In this document: piece by piece, positions 37,335 to 46,650 of the stretch
Position numbering within the stretch: position 1 is the stretch's first letter
Layout of the letters: every line of letters begins with the position of its first letter
From: an uncultured Granulosicoccaceae bacterium
GTDB lineage: Bacteria; Pseudomonadota; Gammaproteobacteria; Granulosicoccales; Granulosicoccaceae
Assembly (NCBI GenBank): GCA_937922015.1
Contig: CAKZVB010000103.1
Span: 1 to 55,672 of the forward strand
Direction: 5' to 3'
DNA: 55,672 nt
Position numbers and translations under genes: made by a program
The notes under the pieces: model-generated
The model's database searches: none
What the model was told of the DNA's origin: nothing
Seen by the model: the letters and a program-made list of their open reading frames with translations, nothing else

Positions 37335-40019
37335 TTAGTCGTCAACGTATTGTAGTAATGTCTGTTCTAATGACTGCAGCACAGCTGGGTCATCTATTTT
37401 CTGCCGCTCCAGTGTCTGAATAAAAAAGGCATCTTCCGCGGTTTCACCAAGGGTCGCAATATTGGCCGATAAAACACGTATGTTGTTTTTTGCAAAGCTA
37501 TAACCTATGGCGCTCAGGAGGCCGGGGCGATCTATCGCTTTGATAAACAGGCTGGTGTATTCGTCCGACATATCATTGTCGAATTTTATAATGGGCTGAA
37601 AGTCAAAATGTTTCAGTCGTCTGGGCGAGGGCAGCGGTGTGGGGCGTGACAAAGTATCCGGACTTGTGATCGTCTGCATTAAGGTTCGGTAGATATGGTC
37701 CAGTCGGCTGTTGTCATGAATTGACTCACCCTCTCTGTCTAAGACAAAAAAAGTATTCAATGTTTTGCCGTTGATGGATGTCAGGATTTCTGCGCTGACA
37801 ATTGTCAGGCTGAGCTGGTCAAGCGCTGTTACTGTGTCATTGAATATCTGGAAGTAATCATCTACATGAATAAATATTTCGGTGGAGCCGCGACTGGTTT
37901 TTCGACGTAACAGAATGAGCGGTTCGTTGTCACTGGCTATGGATATATTAACCGTGTGCCAGCAAATTTCATCCGCCGTATATTGCAAAAAATAGGCATC
38001 GTCGCAATGGTTCCAGTAGTCGGATATTTCTTGTTCTGAAATGTTTTTATCAGCTAACAGCGCGTTTGCATCCTGTTTCTTCTGGTTGATGATTTCAATT
38101 TTTTCAATGGGTTTGTCCAGACCGCGTTGCAGGGCTTGTGCTGTGCTGTTGTATAGTTGTAGCAATAGATTTTCTTTCCACGAGTTCCAAAGCTCCGGGT
38201 TTGTGCCTCTGATATCCGCCACTGTAAGCAGGTACAGAAAGTTCAGGTAACGCTTTGACCCTACAAAGTGTGCAAACTCGTAAATTACCTCCGGGTCGGA
38301 TATATCTTTACGCTGTGCTGTAGTTGACATGTTTAAGTGATATCTGATTGTCCATACAACAAGCTTAGTGTCTGTATCATCCAGTCCGTGCAGTTTACAG
38401 AAGTCCTGCGCATCCTCGGCACCCAGTATAGAGTGATCGCCACCCCGGCCTTTAGCGATGTCATGAAAAAGCCCAACCAGATAGAGTAGCTCCGGTTTCT
38501 CAAGTTGTTGCATTATTTCAGAACAGTGGGGGTATTCATCATTGTGGTGTGGAATGGCGAATCTGCGTAAGTTTCTAATCACCATTAAGGTGTGTTCGTC
38601 AACGGTGAATATATGAAAGAGATCGTATTGCATACGACCGACTATTTTTTCGAAGTTTGGAAGATATACGGCAAGCACGCCATAGCGATTCATCAGTCGT
38701 AGCTTGCGTGTAATTTTGTTTGGTTCTCTGAACAGCTGTAAAAATAAGTCTCGGGGAATAAGTTCTGAGCGAAAGTGGCTATCGATAAGGTGTAGATTGT
38801 TGCGGAGCTGGCGCAGAGTTTTAGCGCCGATCCCCTTTATATTATCGCCGGCGGCGAATACCTGAAAAATTTCCAACAGGGCTGGTGGGTATTTTTTAAA
38901 AACACTACCGTTAGCGGCTTCAATGTAGCCGTTGACCAGATTAAATCGTTTGCTCAGTTTTGTTATATGTTGTTCTCTTTCACCTACAAATGCACTTTCC
39001 AATAGTTGAAGGAGTATTTCATTCAGACGCTCTATACGCGTTACCGTCCGATAGTAGCGTTGCATAAACTGTTCGACTGCTTCATTGCCTTCCTCTTGCA
39101 GGTGCCCGAAGTCTCTTGCCAGGTCTCGCTGGTAGTCAAATAGCACGCGATCTTCTTTGCGACCGGCTTTTTCATGCAGTAAAAACCTGATCTTCCAAAG
39201 GTAGTCTCTACCCTCGGTTAGTAGTGTCAATTCGCGTTTGGTCAGATAGCCGTCGTTGACGAGCGCGCTGAAGTTTGTATGACCGTAGTGTCGAATAACA
39301 AGCCATGTGATTGTCTGGATGTCACGCAAGCCGCCCGGGCTCTCTTTCAGGTTCGGCTCAAGTCGGTAGGCGGAATCATGATACTTTACGTGACGAGTTT
39401 GTTGCTCTTCACGTTTGGCGTAGAAGTACTCGGGTGCGGGCCACATCTGTGCTGGTTCGATGGCACGGCGCAAGTCATAAAACAAGGCCTCAGATCCAGT
39501 GAGAATGCGGCTTTCAAGTAAGTTTGTTATCACCGTGACATCAGCTGTGGCCTCTTCAATGCAGCGATTGATGTCACGGACACTGTGTCCGATGTCAAGG
39601 CCAAGGTCCCACAGCGCGGTGACAAATTTACTGATTTCATCATCGGCACTTGTATAGCCGGTTTCGGTAAGAATCAGTATGTCAATGTCGGAATGCGGAT
39701 GGAGTTCTGCGCGGCCGTAGCCACCTACCGCGATCAATGCCAGGCTATCCCCTGCGTGATCCGGGATCGTGCGTTGCCATAGATGATCAACCAGAGTATC
39801 AGTTATCGCTGATTGCCAGGCGATTAGCTCTGCGGCTGGTGCTCCCTCGGTAAAGAGCTGCATCAGCGTGGATCGCGCTTGCTTTAAGGCATCGCGATAC
39901 GCCGATACGGTCGCACCCTGCGCCTCGACCTCTTTGATCATGGATGGCAGGTGCAGTAATTCTTCGTAGCTTATACGGGATGGTTTTGTGTCTTGCGCCT
40001 GAGCCGGTAATTTTTTCAC
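37335..40019 (-). CDS. glnD: Bifunctional [PII] uridylyltransferase / uridylyl-removing enzyme
   Basis: GlnD senses glutamine and adds or removes UMP on PII proteins, controlling nitrogen assimilation. The 894-residue protein has the nucleotidyltransferase motif GGYGRAELHPHSDID at residues 99-113, an HD hydrolase domain near residue 516 (LFHDIAKG) and two C-terminal ACT domains from about 700 to the end. The start is GTG, six bases after the map stop. The length matches E. coli (890). Confidence 0.97.
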   Translation of the reverse strand: MKKLPAQAQDTKPSRISYEELLHLPSMIKEVEAQGATVSAYRDALKQARSTLMQLFTEGAPAAELIAWQSAITDTLVDHLWQRTIPDHAGDSLALIAVGGYGRAELHPHSDIDILILTETGYTSADDEISKFVTALWDLGLDIGHSVRDINRCIEEATADVTVITNLLESRILTGSEALFYDLRRAIEPAQMWPAPEYFYAKREEQQTRHVKYHDSAYRLEPNLKESPGGLRDIQTITWLVIRHYGHTNFSALVNDGYLTKRELTLLTEGRDYLWKIRFLLHEKAGRKEDRVLFDYQRDLARDFGHLQEEGNEAVEQFMQRYYRTVTRIERLNEILLQLLESAFVGEREQHITKLSKRFNLVNGYIEAANGSVFKKYPPALLEIFQVFAAGDNIKGIGAKTLRQLRNNLHLIDSHFRSELIPRDLFLQLFREPNKITRKLRLMNRYGVLAVYLPNFEKIVGRMQYDLFHIFTVDEHTLMVIRNLRRFAIPHHNDEYPHCSEIMQQLEKPELLYLVGLFHDIAKGRGGDHSILGAEDAQDFCKLHGLDDTDTKLVVWTIRYHLNMSTTAQRKDISDPEVIYEFAHFVGSKRYLNFLYLLTVADIRGTNPELWNSWKENLLLQLYNSTAQALQRGLDKPIEKIEIINQKKQDANALLADKNISEQEISDYWNHCDDAYFLQYTADEICWHTVNISIASDNEPLILLRRKTSRGSTEIFIHVDDYFQIFNDTVTALDQLSLTIVSAEILTSINGKTLNTFFVLDREGESIHDNSRLDHIYRTLMQTITSPDTLSRPTPLPSPRRLKHFDFQPIIKFDNDMSDEYTSLFIKAIDRPGLLSAIGYSFAKNNIRVLSANIATLGETAEDAFFIQTLERQKIDDPAVLQSLEQTLLQYVDD

Positions 40020-40025
40020 CGTCTT

Positions 40026-40802
40026 TTAACTTTGTTGTGGTGAAAGGGTCAGCAACTCGTAACCTGTGTCTGTCACCAGCACTGTGTGTTCCCATTGTGC
40101 CGACAGGCTGCGATCTTTGGTGACCACTGTCCAATCATCGCCTAATAGTTTTACCTGGCGTTTACCGGCGTTAATCATCGGTTCGATAGTAAAGACCATA
40201 CCGGCTTCGATAGCGAGTCCCTCTCCGGGTTTGCCGTAGTGCAGTATTTGCGGTTCTTCGTGAAAAAGGCGGCCGATGCCGTGACCGCAGTATTCACGCA
40301 CCACAGAGCAGTTTTCACCTTCAGCGTATTTTTGAATGGCGTGGCCGATGTCACCCAAAGTTACCCCGGGGCGAACAACTTCGATCCCTTTTTCAAGGCT
40401 TGTGCGGGCGATATCACAGATTCTGCGGCCTCTGACGGTCGGTTCTCCAACGTAATACATGCGACTGGTGTCGCCGTGGTATCCGTCTTTGATGACGGTA
40501 ACGTCAATATTGATGATGTCTTTCTTTTTCAGCACGCGCTCGCCGGGAATGCCATGGCACACGACGTGATTTAGCGATGTGCAGATGGATTTCGGGAAAC
40601 CGCGATAATTGAGAGGCGCGGGTGTGGCTTGCTGTTTTACCGTGATGTGCTCATGGCAGATTGAGTTCAATTCTTCCGTAGTTACACCCGGCCGTACATG
40701 CTCGGTGATCATATCCAGAACTTCGGCTGCCATACGTCCGGCGATTCTTATTTTTTCGACTTCTTCCGGGGTTTTAATTGGTACGGCATGCGGTGAACTC
40801 AT
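40026..40802 (-). CDS. map: Type I methionine aminopeptidase
   Basis: Map removes the initiator methionine from nascent proteins. The 258-residue pita-bread-fold protein has the metal ligands in NIDVTVIKDGYHGDTSRM (two Asp), GHGIGRLFHEEP (His) and the Glu residues of FTIEPM and WEHTVLV. It is divergent from rpsB, an arrangement conserved across gammaproteobacteria, and leads the map-glnD-dapE unit. Confidence 0.97.
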   Translation of the reverse strand: MSSPHAVPIKTPEEVEKIRIAGRMAAEVLDMITEHVRPGVTTEELNSICHEHITVKQQATPAPLNYRGFPKSICTSLNHVVCHGIPGERVLKKKDIINIDVTVIKDGYHGDTSRMYYVGEPTVRGRRICDIARTSLEKGIEVVRPGVTLGDIGHAIQKYAEGENCSVVREYCGHGIGRLFHEEPQILHYGKPGEGLAIEAGMVFTIEPMINAGKRQVKLLGDDWTVVTKDRSLSAQWEHTVLVTDTGYELLTLSPQQS

Positions 40803-40905
40803 TGAATCTGTGTCCTTTCAACAAATAAATAACGGCGTCGGGGTGCGCCAACTCAATATTTTACTGGGTTCCGGGTGTGAAACTCCAATTCAGCCCGTTA
40901 TTGTA

Positions 40906-40935
40906 TTGGAACATTCGGCAAATCTGGAATATAAT
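40906..40935 (+). promoter_or_regulatory. rpsB promoter
   Basis: TTGGAA (40906-40911) and a perfect TATAAT (40930-40935) are 18 bases apart. The expected start point near 40942 would give a leader of about 190 bases before rpsB. It lies in the 330-base map-rpsB divergent space, which otherwise holds only the leader structure described next. Confidence 0.65.
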
Positions 40936-41059
40936 TGTGGGTTAACTACGGAAGATTTGTTGCAAGACAAACTCCAAACTACCGGTTTGAAGGCGAAACC
41001 CCGGGTTATCCGGTGTCGCCGGCAGATCGGAATTCACACGTTCCATTGGTAATTGTGCT

Positions 41060-41084
41060 GCAAGGGTGCCGGGAAACCGGTTGC
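41060..41084 (+). promoter_or_regulatory. Candidate rpsB leader hairpin (possible S2 autoregulation site)
   Basis: GCAA (41060-41063) pairs with TTGC (41081-41084). After a five-base bulge (GGGTG), CCGG (41069-41072) pairs with CCGG (41077-41080) across a GAAA tetraloop. It lies ~50 bases before the rpsB start. In E. coli the rpsB leader binds S2 for feedback control. That this hairpin does the same is inference. Confidence 0.4.
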
Positions 41085-41132
41085 ATGCGCATGATGGAGC
41101 GGAGGCTCAACCCGTACAATTGGAAAAATAAT

Positions 41133-42041
41133 ATGTCTAAAGTTAGCATGCGCCAGATGTTAGAAGCTGGTGTACATTTCGGTCATCAGACTCGATATTG
41201 GTGCCCGAAAATGGCGCCCTATATCTATGGTGAGCGCAACAAAATCCATATTTTCAACCTTGAAAACACAGTGCCGGCGCTTGACGATGCACTTAATTTT
41301 CTGGGTAAGCTTGCATCGAAAAATGGCAAGGTGTTGTTTGTAGGTACTAAGCGAGCAGCCAGAGATGCGGTCAAAGACTCTGCCAGCCAGTGCAATATGC
41401 CTTTTGTTAATCGCCGGTGGCCTGGCGGTATGATGACCAATTTCAAAACCGTCAAGCAGTCCGTCAAGCGTATGATTGAGCTTGAGGAAATGTTTGAGAG
41501 CGGCGGCGAAGAGCGTTTGAATAAGAAAGAAGCGCTTACTCTGCGTCGAGAGCTCGACAAATTGGACAAAAGTCTTGGTGGTGTAAAGCAAATGGATCGC
41601 CTGCCCGATGCGCTTTTCATTGTCGACGTCGGCTACGAAAAAATTGCTATTGCAGAAGCGAAAAAACTGGGTATTCCGATCGTGGCTATTGTCGATAGTA
41701 ACAACTCACCTGAAAACGTCGATTACGTTATTCCAGGCAATGATGACGCGGTACGCGCTATTCAGTTGTACCTCGATGCGGCTGCTGATGCGATAAAGAC
41801 AGGCAAGACGTCGGCTTCGATCACAGACAGCAAAGAATACGTTGAAGTGACTGAGACACCAGCAGAAGCCCCGGCTCCTGCCGAAGCAGCGACTCCAGCT
41901 CCGGCAGCAGAGGCGGCTCCGGCAGCAGAAGCGGCTCCGGCAGCAGAGGCGGCTCCGGCGGCAGAAGCGGCGGCTGAAGTGGCTCCGGCAGCAGCGCCAG
42001 CGTCAGGCTCTACTGGTGATGAGGCGGCTGATCCCGCTTAA
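41133..42041 (+). CDS. rpsB: 30S ribosomal protein S2 with a repeat-rich C-terminal tail
   Basis: The first ~240 of 302 residues match S2 throughout ([48 protein letters not shown]). The frame is open 66 codons further upstream, but homology begins at MSKVSMRQM, so ATG 41133 is the start. The last ~60 residues are an Ala/Pro/Glu tail built from EAAPAA units that E. coli S2 (241 residues) lacks. S2 sits on the 30S head-body junction. tsf follows after an intergenic hairpin. Confidence 0.96.
   Translation: MSKVSMRQMLEAGVHFGHQTRYWCPKMAPYIYGERNKIHIFNLENTVPALDDALNFLGKLASKNGKVLFVGTKRAARDAVKDSASQCNMPFVNRRWPGGMMTNFKTVKQSVKRMIELEEMFESGGEERLNKKEALTLRRELDKLDKSLGGVKQMDRLPDALFIVDVGYEKIAIAEAKKLGIPIVAIVDSNNSPENVDYVIPGNDDAVRAIQLYLDAAADAIKTGKTSASITDSKEYVEVTETPAEAPAPAEAATPAPAAEAAPAAEAAPAAEAAPAAEAAAEVAPAAAPASGSTGDEAADPA
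41898..41969 (+). repeat. 18-base tandem repeat inside rpsB
   Basis: Four tandem copies of an 18-base unit (GCTCCGGCAGCAGARGCG, each encoding APAAEA) run from 41898 to 41969 with one or two third-position changes. A partial copy follows at about 41982. They encode part of the S2 tail and could change copy number by slippage. Confidence 0.85.
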
Positions 42042-42086
42042 GCAGTCGTGTACGGTTTCCTTGTGTTACCGACATCCCGTTAAAGA

Positions 42087-42120
42087 GCAATGGGAGGCAA
42101 ATAGCCTCCCATTGCGGTTT
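42087..42120 (+). terminator. Strong hairpin between rpsB and tsf (attenuator-like)
   Basis: GCAATGGGAGGC (42087-42098) and GCCTCCCATTGC (42104-42115) form a perfect 12-pair stem with a five-base loop. It is followed by GGTTTT, a weak T-tract. Partial termination here could lower tsf expression relative to rpsB. Confidence 0.65.
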
Positions 42121-42189
42121 TAGCTAAGGGCATAAACCGTCTGATTAAATTATCAGGCTCTATTAAATTCAAGAGAACAGGTCAAACAA

Positions 42190-43065
42190 ATGGCTATTAC
42201 AGCGGCAATGGTAAAGGAACTGCGCGAGAGAACTGGCGCGGGCATGATGGAGTGTAAAAAAGCACTGGTAGAAGCAGATGGCAATCTGGATAGCGCTGCG
42301 GAACAGATGCGTATATCTGGTTTGGCTAAAGCTGATAAAAAGTCAGGCCGAACAGCAGCTGAAGGCGTAATTGCAATTGAAACAAGTGCGGATGGTAAAT
42401 CCGTGGCGATGGCAGAAGTAAACTGTGAGACAGATTTTGTCGCTAAAGGCGACGATTTCAGTGCGTACGCGCAAGCAGTCTGCCGGGCCGTGTTGGCGTC
42501 CAATCCAGCTGATGCAGATGCATTGGGTGCCATCGAGGCTGATGGCCAGTCACTGGAACACATCAGGCAGGAACTGGTGGCCAAGCTTGGTGAAAATATT
42601 CAGGTTCGGCGTTATGTTCGTCACGAAGTAAATACCGGTACAGTTGGTGTCTACCAGCATGGTGAGAGAATTGGTGTTATCACTGAAATTACTGGTGGCG
42701 GCGAGTCTTTGCCTCGCGATATAGCCATGCATATTGCTGCCAGCAGCCCGGTATGCATCGGTGAAGCTGATGTGCCAGCCGGACTGCTGGATAAGGAGAA
42801 AGAGATTTTAGTAGCTGAAGCTGCTGACAGTGGCAAGCCTGCTGAGATCATTGAAAAAATGGTACAGGGCCGATTGCGCAAGTATCTGGCAGAGATCACT
42901 TTGCTGGGCCAGGCTTATGTGAAAGACCCTGACCAATCGGTAGAAAAATTGCTTAAATCAAGCGACGCTTCGGCGAATTTCTTCGCTCGTTTTGAAGTTG
43001 GTGAAGGCATAGAAAAGAAGGTAGAAAATTTTGCAGAAGAAGTGATGGCGCAAGTCAACAACTAA
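42190..43065 (+). CDS. tsf: Elongation factor Ts
   Basis: EF-Ts exchanges GDP for GTP on EF-Tu. The 291-residue protein has the N-terminal UBA-like part ([18 protein letters not shown]), the core [10 protein letters not shown] near residue 80 and repeated helical core segments. The length is near E. coli (283). It is followed by a clear intrinsic terminator rather than by pyrH. Confidence 0.97.
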   Translation: MAITAAMVKELRERTGAGMMECKKALVEADGNLDSAAEQMRISGLAKADKKSGRTAAEGVIAIETSADGKSVAMAEVNCETDFVAKGDDFSAYAQAVCRAVLASNPADADALGAIEADGQSLEHIRQELVAKLGENIQVRRYVRHEVNTGTVGVYQHGERIGVITEITGGGESLPRDIAMHIAASSPVCIGEADVPAGLLDKEKEILVAEAADSGKPAEIIEKMVQGRLRKYLAEITLLGQAYVKDPDQSVEKLLKSSDASANFFARFEVGEGIEKKVENFAEEVMAQVNN

Positions 43066-43108
43066 ACTGATTTGGCCGTCGCTACGGTTTTGCAATCTTT
43101 TGTTTTCA

Positions 43109-43134
43109 AAGCCGGCCGAAGTGCCGGCTTTTTT
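43109..43134 (+). terminator. Intrinsic terminator after tsf
   Basis: AAGCCGGC (43109-43116) pairs with GCCGGCTT (43123-43130) across a six-base loop and runs into a TTTT continuation. It ends the rpsB-tsf unit 73 bases before frr. Confidence 0.88.
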
Positions 43135-43206
43135 ATGGCACAATCGGAACAATAACCGGCGCAGCAATGCCGCGCTCCAGCGGTAACCGACTTTCTGGGT
43201 AGAAAA

Positions 43207-43764
43207 ATGATTGATGATATAAAAAAAGATGCAGCTATCCGAATGACCAAAAGTCTTGACTCCCTGCAGCAGGATTTCAGTCGCATTCGAACCGGTCGCG
43301 CGCACCCGAGTTTGCTCGACCACATCAAGGTTGACTATTACGGAAATGCGTCTGCTTTGAATCAGGTAGCCAAAGTCAATATCGAAGACTCGCGCACGTT
43401 GACGGTAACGCCATGGGAAAAGGATATGGTCGCGCCGATTGAAAAGGCAATTCTAAATTCAGATCTGGGCTTGAATCCCTCAAGCGCGGGTACGGTCATA
43501 CGGATACCAATGCCTCCGCTGACAGAGGAGCGTCGTAAGGATCTGGTACGGGTGGTGAGGGCTGAAGCGGAGAACGCCCGGGTTAGCGTGCGCAACATTC
43601 GCAGAGACGCAAACGGTGATCTTAAGGATCTGCAAAAGGAGAAAGAGATCTCCGAAGATGAAGAGCGCAAGGGCCAGGAGAATATTCAGAAAATTACCGA
43701 TGAGCATATCGCCAAGGTCGATGAGCTGCTCAAAGGTAAAGAAGCCGAATTAATGGAAGTCTAA
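43207..43764 (+). CDS. frr: Ribosome recycling factor
   Basis: RRF splits the ribosome after termination together with EF-G. The 185-residue protein matches the family from MIDDIKKDA to the end ([45 protein letters not shown]). It normally follows pyrH; here it follows the tsf terminator and must have its own promoter in the ~70 bases between, where none is obvious. Confidence 0.97.
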   Translation: MIDDIKKDAAIRMTKSLDSLQQDFSRIRTGRAHPSLLDHIKVDYYGNASALNQVAKVNIEDSRTLTVTPWEKDMVAPIEKAILNSDLGLNPSSAGTVIRIPMPPLTEERRKDLVRVVRAEAENARVSVRNIRRDANGDLKDLQKEKEISEDEERKGQENIQKITDEHIAKVDELLKGKEAELMEV

Positions 43765-43790
43765 CGGCTCTCATCGAAATCTATATCAAT

Positions 43791-43871
43791 ATGCCTGAAT
43801 CCACTAAAGCTGCTTTGACAAGTCTCGCTTGCAGCGTGTTGTCGACTCCCACAAGAGTTGTGGGCCGTTGA
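43791..43871 (+). other. 26-codon ORF with hairpin overlapping the uppS start region
   Basis: An ATG-led ORF of 26 codons ends in TGA that overlaps a TTG (43868) in the uppS frame (TTGA). A perfect hairpin, CCCACAA (43848-43854) with TTGTGGG (43858-43864), lies three bases before that TTG. No protein similarity was recognised. It may be a leader that opens the hairpin and couples translation to uppS. It could also be chance. Confidence 0.35.
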
Positions 43872-44602
43872 GTGATTTGCCCGAACATATAGTTATCATC
43901 ATGGATGGTAACGGGCGCTGGGCGCAAAGGCAGAATTTGCCACGTAGTGCCGGCCATCAGGCCGGAGTCAAAACCACGCGCCATATTGTAGAGCATTGTG
44001 TCCGGCTGGGTGTTGGTGCCTTGACTGTGTATGCTTTTAGCAGTGAAAACTGGAAGCGACCCGAAAAGGAAGTTAGTTTTCTGATGGAGTTGTTTTTACG
44101 TGCACTGAGAAGTGAAATAGACAAACTGCATAAAAATAATATAGTCGTCAGATTTATTGGTGAGGTTGAAAGTTTCCCCGAGAATCTTCAGCACCAGATT
44201 GCTGCTGCAACGGAAAAAACCGGCAACAATACCGGTATGACGCTAAATATCGCTGTTAACTACGGTGGCCGTCGAGAGTTAGTGGTCGCAATGAGGCGTA
44301 TCGCGGAGCTGGTGCAGGATGGTTCCATAACACCTGATCAAATTGATGATCAATTGATTACCAGGCACACCTGGCTGAATGACGGGGTGGAGCCGGATCT
44401 GTTCATCCGTACTGGTGGCGATCATCGCCTGAGTAATTTTCTGTTATGGCATCTGGCATACACCGAGCTTGTGTTTACTAAAACGCTGTGGCCTGATTTT
44501 AATGCTGAAGAACTCGATAAGGCTATCGAAAGCTATGCGCAACGACAACGAAGGTTCGGTCAGACTGGTGAACAGATTGTGCAGCAAGAAGGCGATGCGT
44601 AG
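43829..44602 (+). CDS. uppS: Undecaprenyl diphosphate synthase
   Basis: UppS makes the C55 lipid carrier precursor for peptidoglycan and O-antigen. The 257-residue cis-prenyltransferase has the catalytic Asp26 in IIMDGNGRW, then VYAFSSENWKRP near 75 and the substrate-binding DLFIRTGGDHRLSNFLLW near 190-207. The start is uncertain: TTG 43829 gives the family-typical lead, while TTG 43868 overlaps the stop of a small upstream ORF just after a hairpin. Neither has a strong ribosome binding site. Confidence 0.94.
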   Translation: MQRVVDSHKSCGPLSDLPEHIVIIMDGNGRWAQRQNLPRSAGHQAGVKTTRHIVEHCVRLGVGALTVYAFSSENWKRPEKEVSFLMELFLRALRSEIDKLHKNNIVVRFIGEVESFPENLQHQIAAATEKTGNNTGMTLNIAVNYGGRRELVVAMRRIAELVQDGSITPDQIDDQLITRHTWLNDGVEPDLFIRTGGDHRLSNFLLWHLAYTELVFTKTLWPDFNAEELDKAIESYAQRQRRFGQTGEQIVQQEGDA

Positions 44603-44620
44603 TTCAATCGAAGTCGTCAC

Positions 44621-45424
44621 GTGTTAAAGCAAAGGATAATTACCGGAGTAGCACTGGCACTGGTGGTGTTGTGGGCTTTGTTTGGTTGGTCAGATTTCTG
44701 GTATGGCATGTTGTTGCTTGTGGCAACTGGTTGTTGTGCCTGGGAATGGAGCACGCTCGGTAATCTGGCGGATCAGTCATCGCGGGTCGTGTTCAGTGTT
44801 ATGGTAACCCTTGCTGCCGCGCTGGCTATGTGGTTCAGTGGGGCTGAACTACTCAAATTACCTGTGCTGATAGCTGTTTTGAGCTGGATTGCTATTGTGT
44901 TGGATTTATATGTCAGGCCGACAGTAGCGAAAAGCGTAGGTGTGCGATGGCCGTTATTATTGTTGGCAGCGTTTATTCTTATTGTGTCAGTAACTTCGTT
45001 GTTCTGGTTGCGAAAAGAATTGTCTGCCACGTTTATTGTATTTGTGGTGGCGCTGGTCGCGGCAGCTGATATAGGAGCTTATTTTAGCGGTCGGAAGTTT
45101 GGCAAAAACAAACTGGCTGTTGACATAAGTTCAGGAAAAACAATCGAAGGCGCTGTGGGGGGAATGTTGGCGGCGATCGCGCTGACCGTGGTGTTCGTCG
45201 CATTCTTTTCGATAGATCAGCCATCGGTTTTTGCTTTGATTGTTTTTTCGCTGATAGCCGCTGTATTCTCTATTGCCGGTGATTTATTTATTAGTCGTGC
45301 GAAACGCACAAGTGGTGTGAAGGACAGTGGCAATCTGCTGCCTGGCCACGGCGGTGTGCTGGATCGTTTTGACGGTCTGCTAGCGGCGATACCCTGGATG
45401 GTATTCGCCATACTATGGACTTAG
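44621..45424 (+). CDS. cdsA: Phosphatidate cytidylyltransferase
   Basis: CdsA makes CDP-diacylglycerol for phospholipid synthesis. The 267-residue protein has about seven membrane helices and the family signature near the C-terminus (SRAKRTSGVKD, then PGHGGVLDRFDG). It starts at GTG, and its stop codon overlaps the dxr start region by ten bases. An 11-codon ORF (44595-44627) spans the uppS stop and the cdsA start. Confidence 0.95.
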   Translation: MLKQRIITGVALALVVLWALFGWSDFWYGMLLLVATGCCAWEWSTLGNLADQSSRVVFSVMVTLAAALAMWFSGAELLKLPVLIAVLSWIAIVLDLYVRPTVAKSVGVRWPLLLLAAFILIVSVTSLFWLRKELSATFIVFVVALVAAADIGAYFSGRKFGKNKLAVDISSGKTIEGAVGGMLAAIALTVVFVAFFSIDQPSVFALIVFSLIAAVFSIAGDLFISRAKRTSGVKDSGNLLPGHGGVLDRFDGLLAAIPWMVFAILWT

Positions 45425-46638
45425 CCGGTTTGTCCGAAACGTCAATTCAATCGGTCGCGATTTTTGGATCTACCGGCTCCGTCGGTGTCAGTACTATCGA
45501 TGTGATTCAGCGCAATTCTGACCGCTATCAGATTGCTGCGTTGTGTGCCAACAAGAACGTGGATTTATTGTTTCAGCAATGTGTGGATCACAAACCACGT
45601 TTTGCAGCAATGGCTGATGCAGCGGCGGCCAGTGAGTTGTCAAGCCGACTGAGGCAGATCGATTCTGCAACAGTTGTTCTCTTCGGTAATGATGCTCAGG
45701 ACAAAATTGCTGCGGATCCGGACATTCCGATCGTCATGGCAGCTATTGTCGGTTTTGCCGGGTTAGGGCCCACATTGATCGCAGCCAGGGCAGGTAAAAA
45801 AATTCTTCTCGCTAACAAAGAATCAATGGTTGTGGCAGGGCGATTGCTGACTGATGCGGCTCGTGCCGGCAATTCAGTGATTGTTCCGGTAGACAGCGAA
45901 CACAACGCAATTTTTCAGTGTCTGCCGGCCGCAAACCAGCACGGTGCGTCAGTGCAAAGGGCTGAGGAAATACAACAATTGGTGTTGACGGCCTCTGGTG
46001 GTCCCTTTCGTTGCTGGACTGAATCACAAATGCAGCAGGCCACGGTTGCGCAGGCCATCAATCATCCAAATTGGAGTATGGGCTCGAAAATATCTGTCGA
46101 TTCAGCAACCATGATGAATAAAGGGCTGGAAATTATAGAGGCCTGCTTTTTGTTCGGTGTGGATGAAAGTCAGATCGAAGTGCTTGTGCATCCGCAAAGT
46201 GTGATTCACTCTATGGTGCGATACTGTGATGGGTCGGTGTTGGCGCAATTGGGGCAACCAGATATGCGTACACCTATCGCTAATGCGATGGCGTGGCCTG
46301 AACGTATAGATGCAGGTGTTGATCCGATTGATTTTGAAAGTCTGGCGGCGCTTGAGTTCGAGGCGCCGGATTACAACCGTTTTCCTTGTCTGGCGCTTGC
46401 GCGTGAGGCGATGCGTTCCGGTGGTGCTGCAAATGGCGTACTAAATGCCGCTAATGAAGTAGCGGTACAGCAATTTCTGGATGAGCGGATTGGTTTTACA
46501 GATATTGCGCGCGTTAATGCACACGCACTGCGAAATTTTACCCCGCAGATCACCAATACGGTGGCCGGGTTGCAGGCGATGGATAGAGATGCCAGAGGCT
46601 TTGCGAACGACTATATCTGTAATGGGCTAAGAGCGTAG
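45415..46638 (+). CDS. dxr: 1-deoxy-D-xylulose-5-phosphate reductoisomerase
   Basis: Dxr makes methylerythritol phosphate, the first committed isoprenoid intermediate, which feeds UppS upstream. The 407-residue protein has the NADPH motif GSTGSVGVST near residue 18, ANKESMVVAG near 140, PVDSEHNAIFQ near 160 and SMGSKISVDSATMMNKGLE near 222-240. It overlaps cdsA by ten bases and is followed by rseP after 12 bases. Confidence 0.96.
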   Translation: MDLAGLSETSIQSVAIFGSTGSVGVSTIDVIQRNSDRYQIAALCANKNVDLLFQQCVDHKPRFAAMADAAAASELSSRLRQIDSATVVLFGNDAQDKIAADPDIPIVMAAIVGFAGLGPTLIAARAGKKILLANKESMVVAGRLLTDAARAGNSVIVPVDSEHNAIFQCLPAANQHGASVQRAEEIQQLVLTASGGPFRCWTESQMQQATVAQAINHPNWSMGSKISVDSATMMNKGLEIIEACFLFGVDESQIEVLVHPQSVIHSMVRYCDGSVLAQLGQPDMRTPIANAMAWPERIDAGVDPIDFESLAALEFEAPDYNRFPCLALAREAMRSGGAANGVLNAANEVAVQQFLDERIGFTDIARVNAHALRNFTPQITNTVAGLQAMDRDARGFANDYICNGLRA

Positions 46639-46650
46639 GGTTATAAACTG

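Noticed and set aside
40935..41132. 66-codon in-frame extension upstream of rpsB
   Set aside because: S2 homology starts at 41133, and the extension begins at the promoter -10 box, so it is leader rather than protein.
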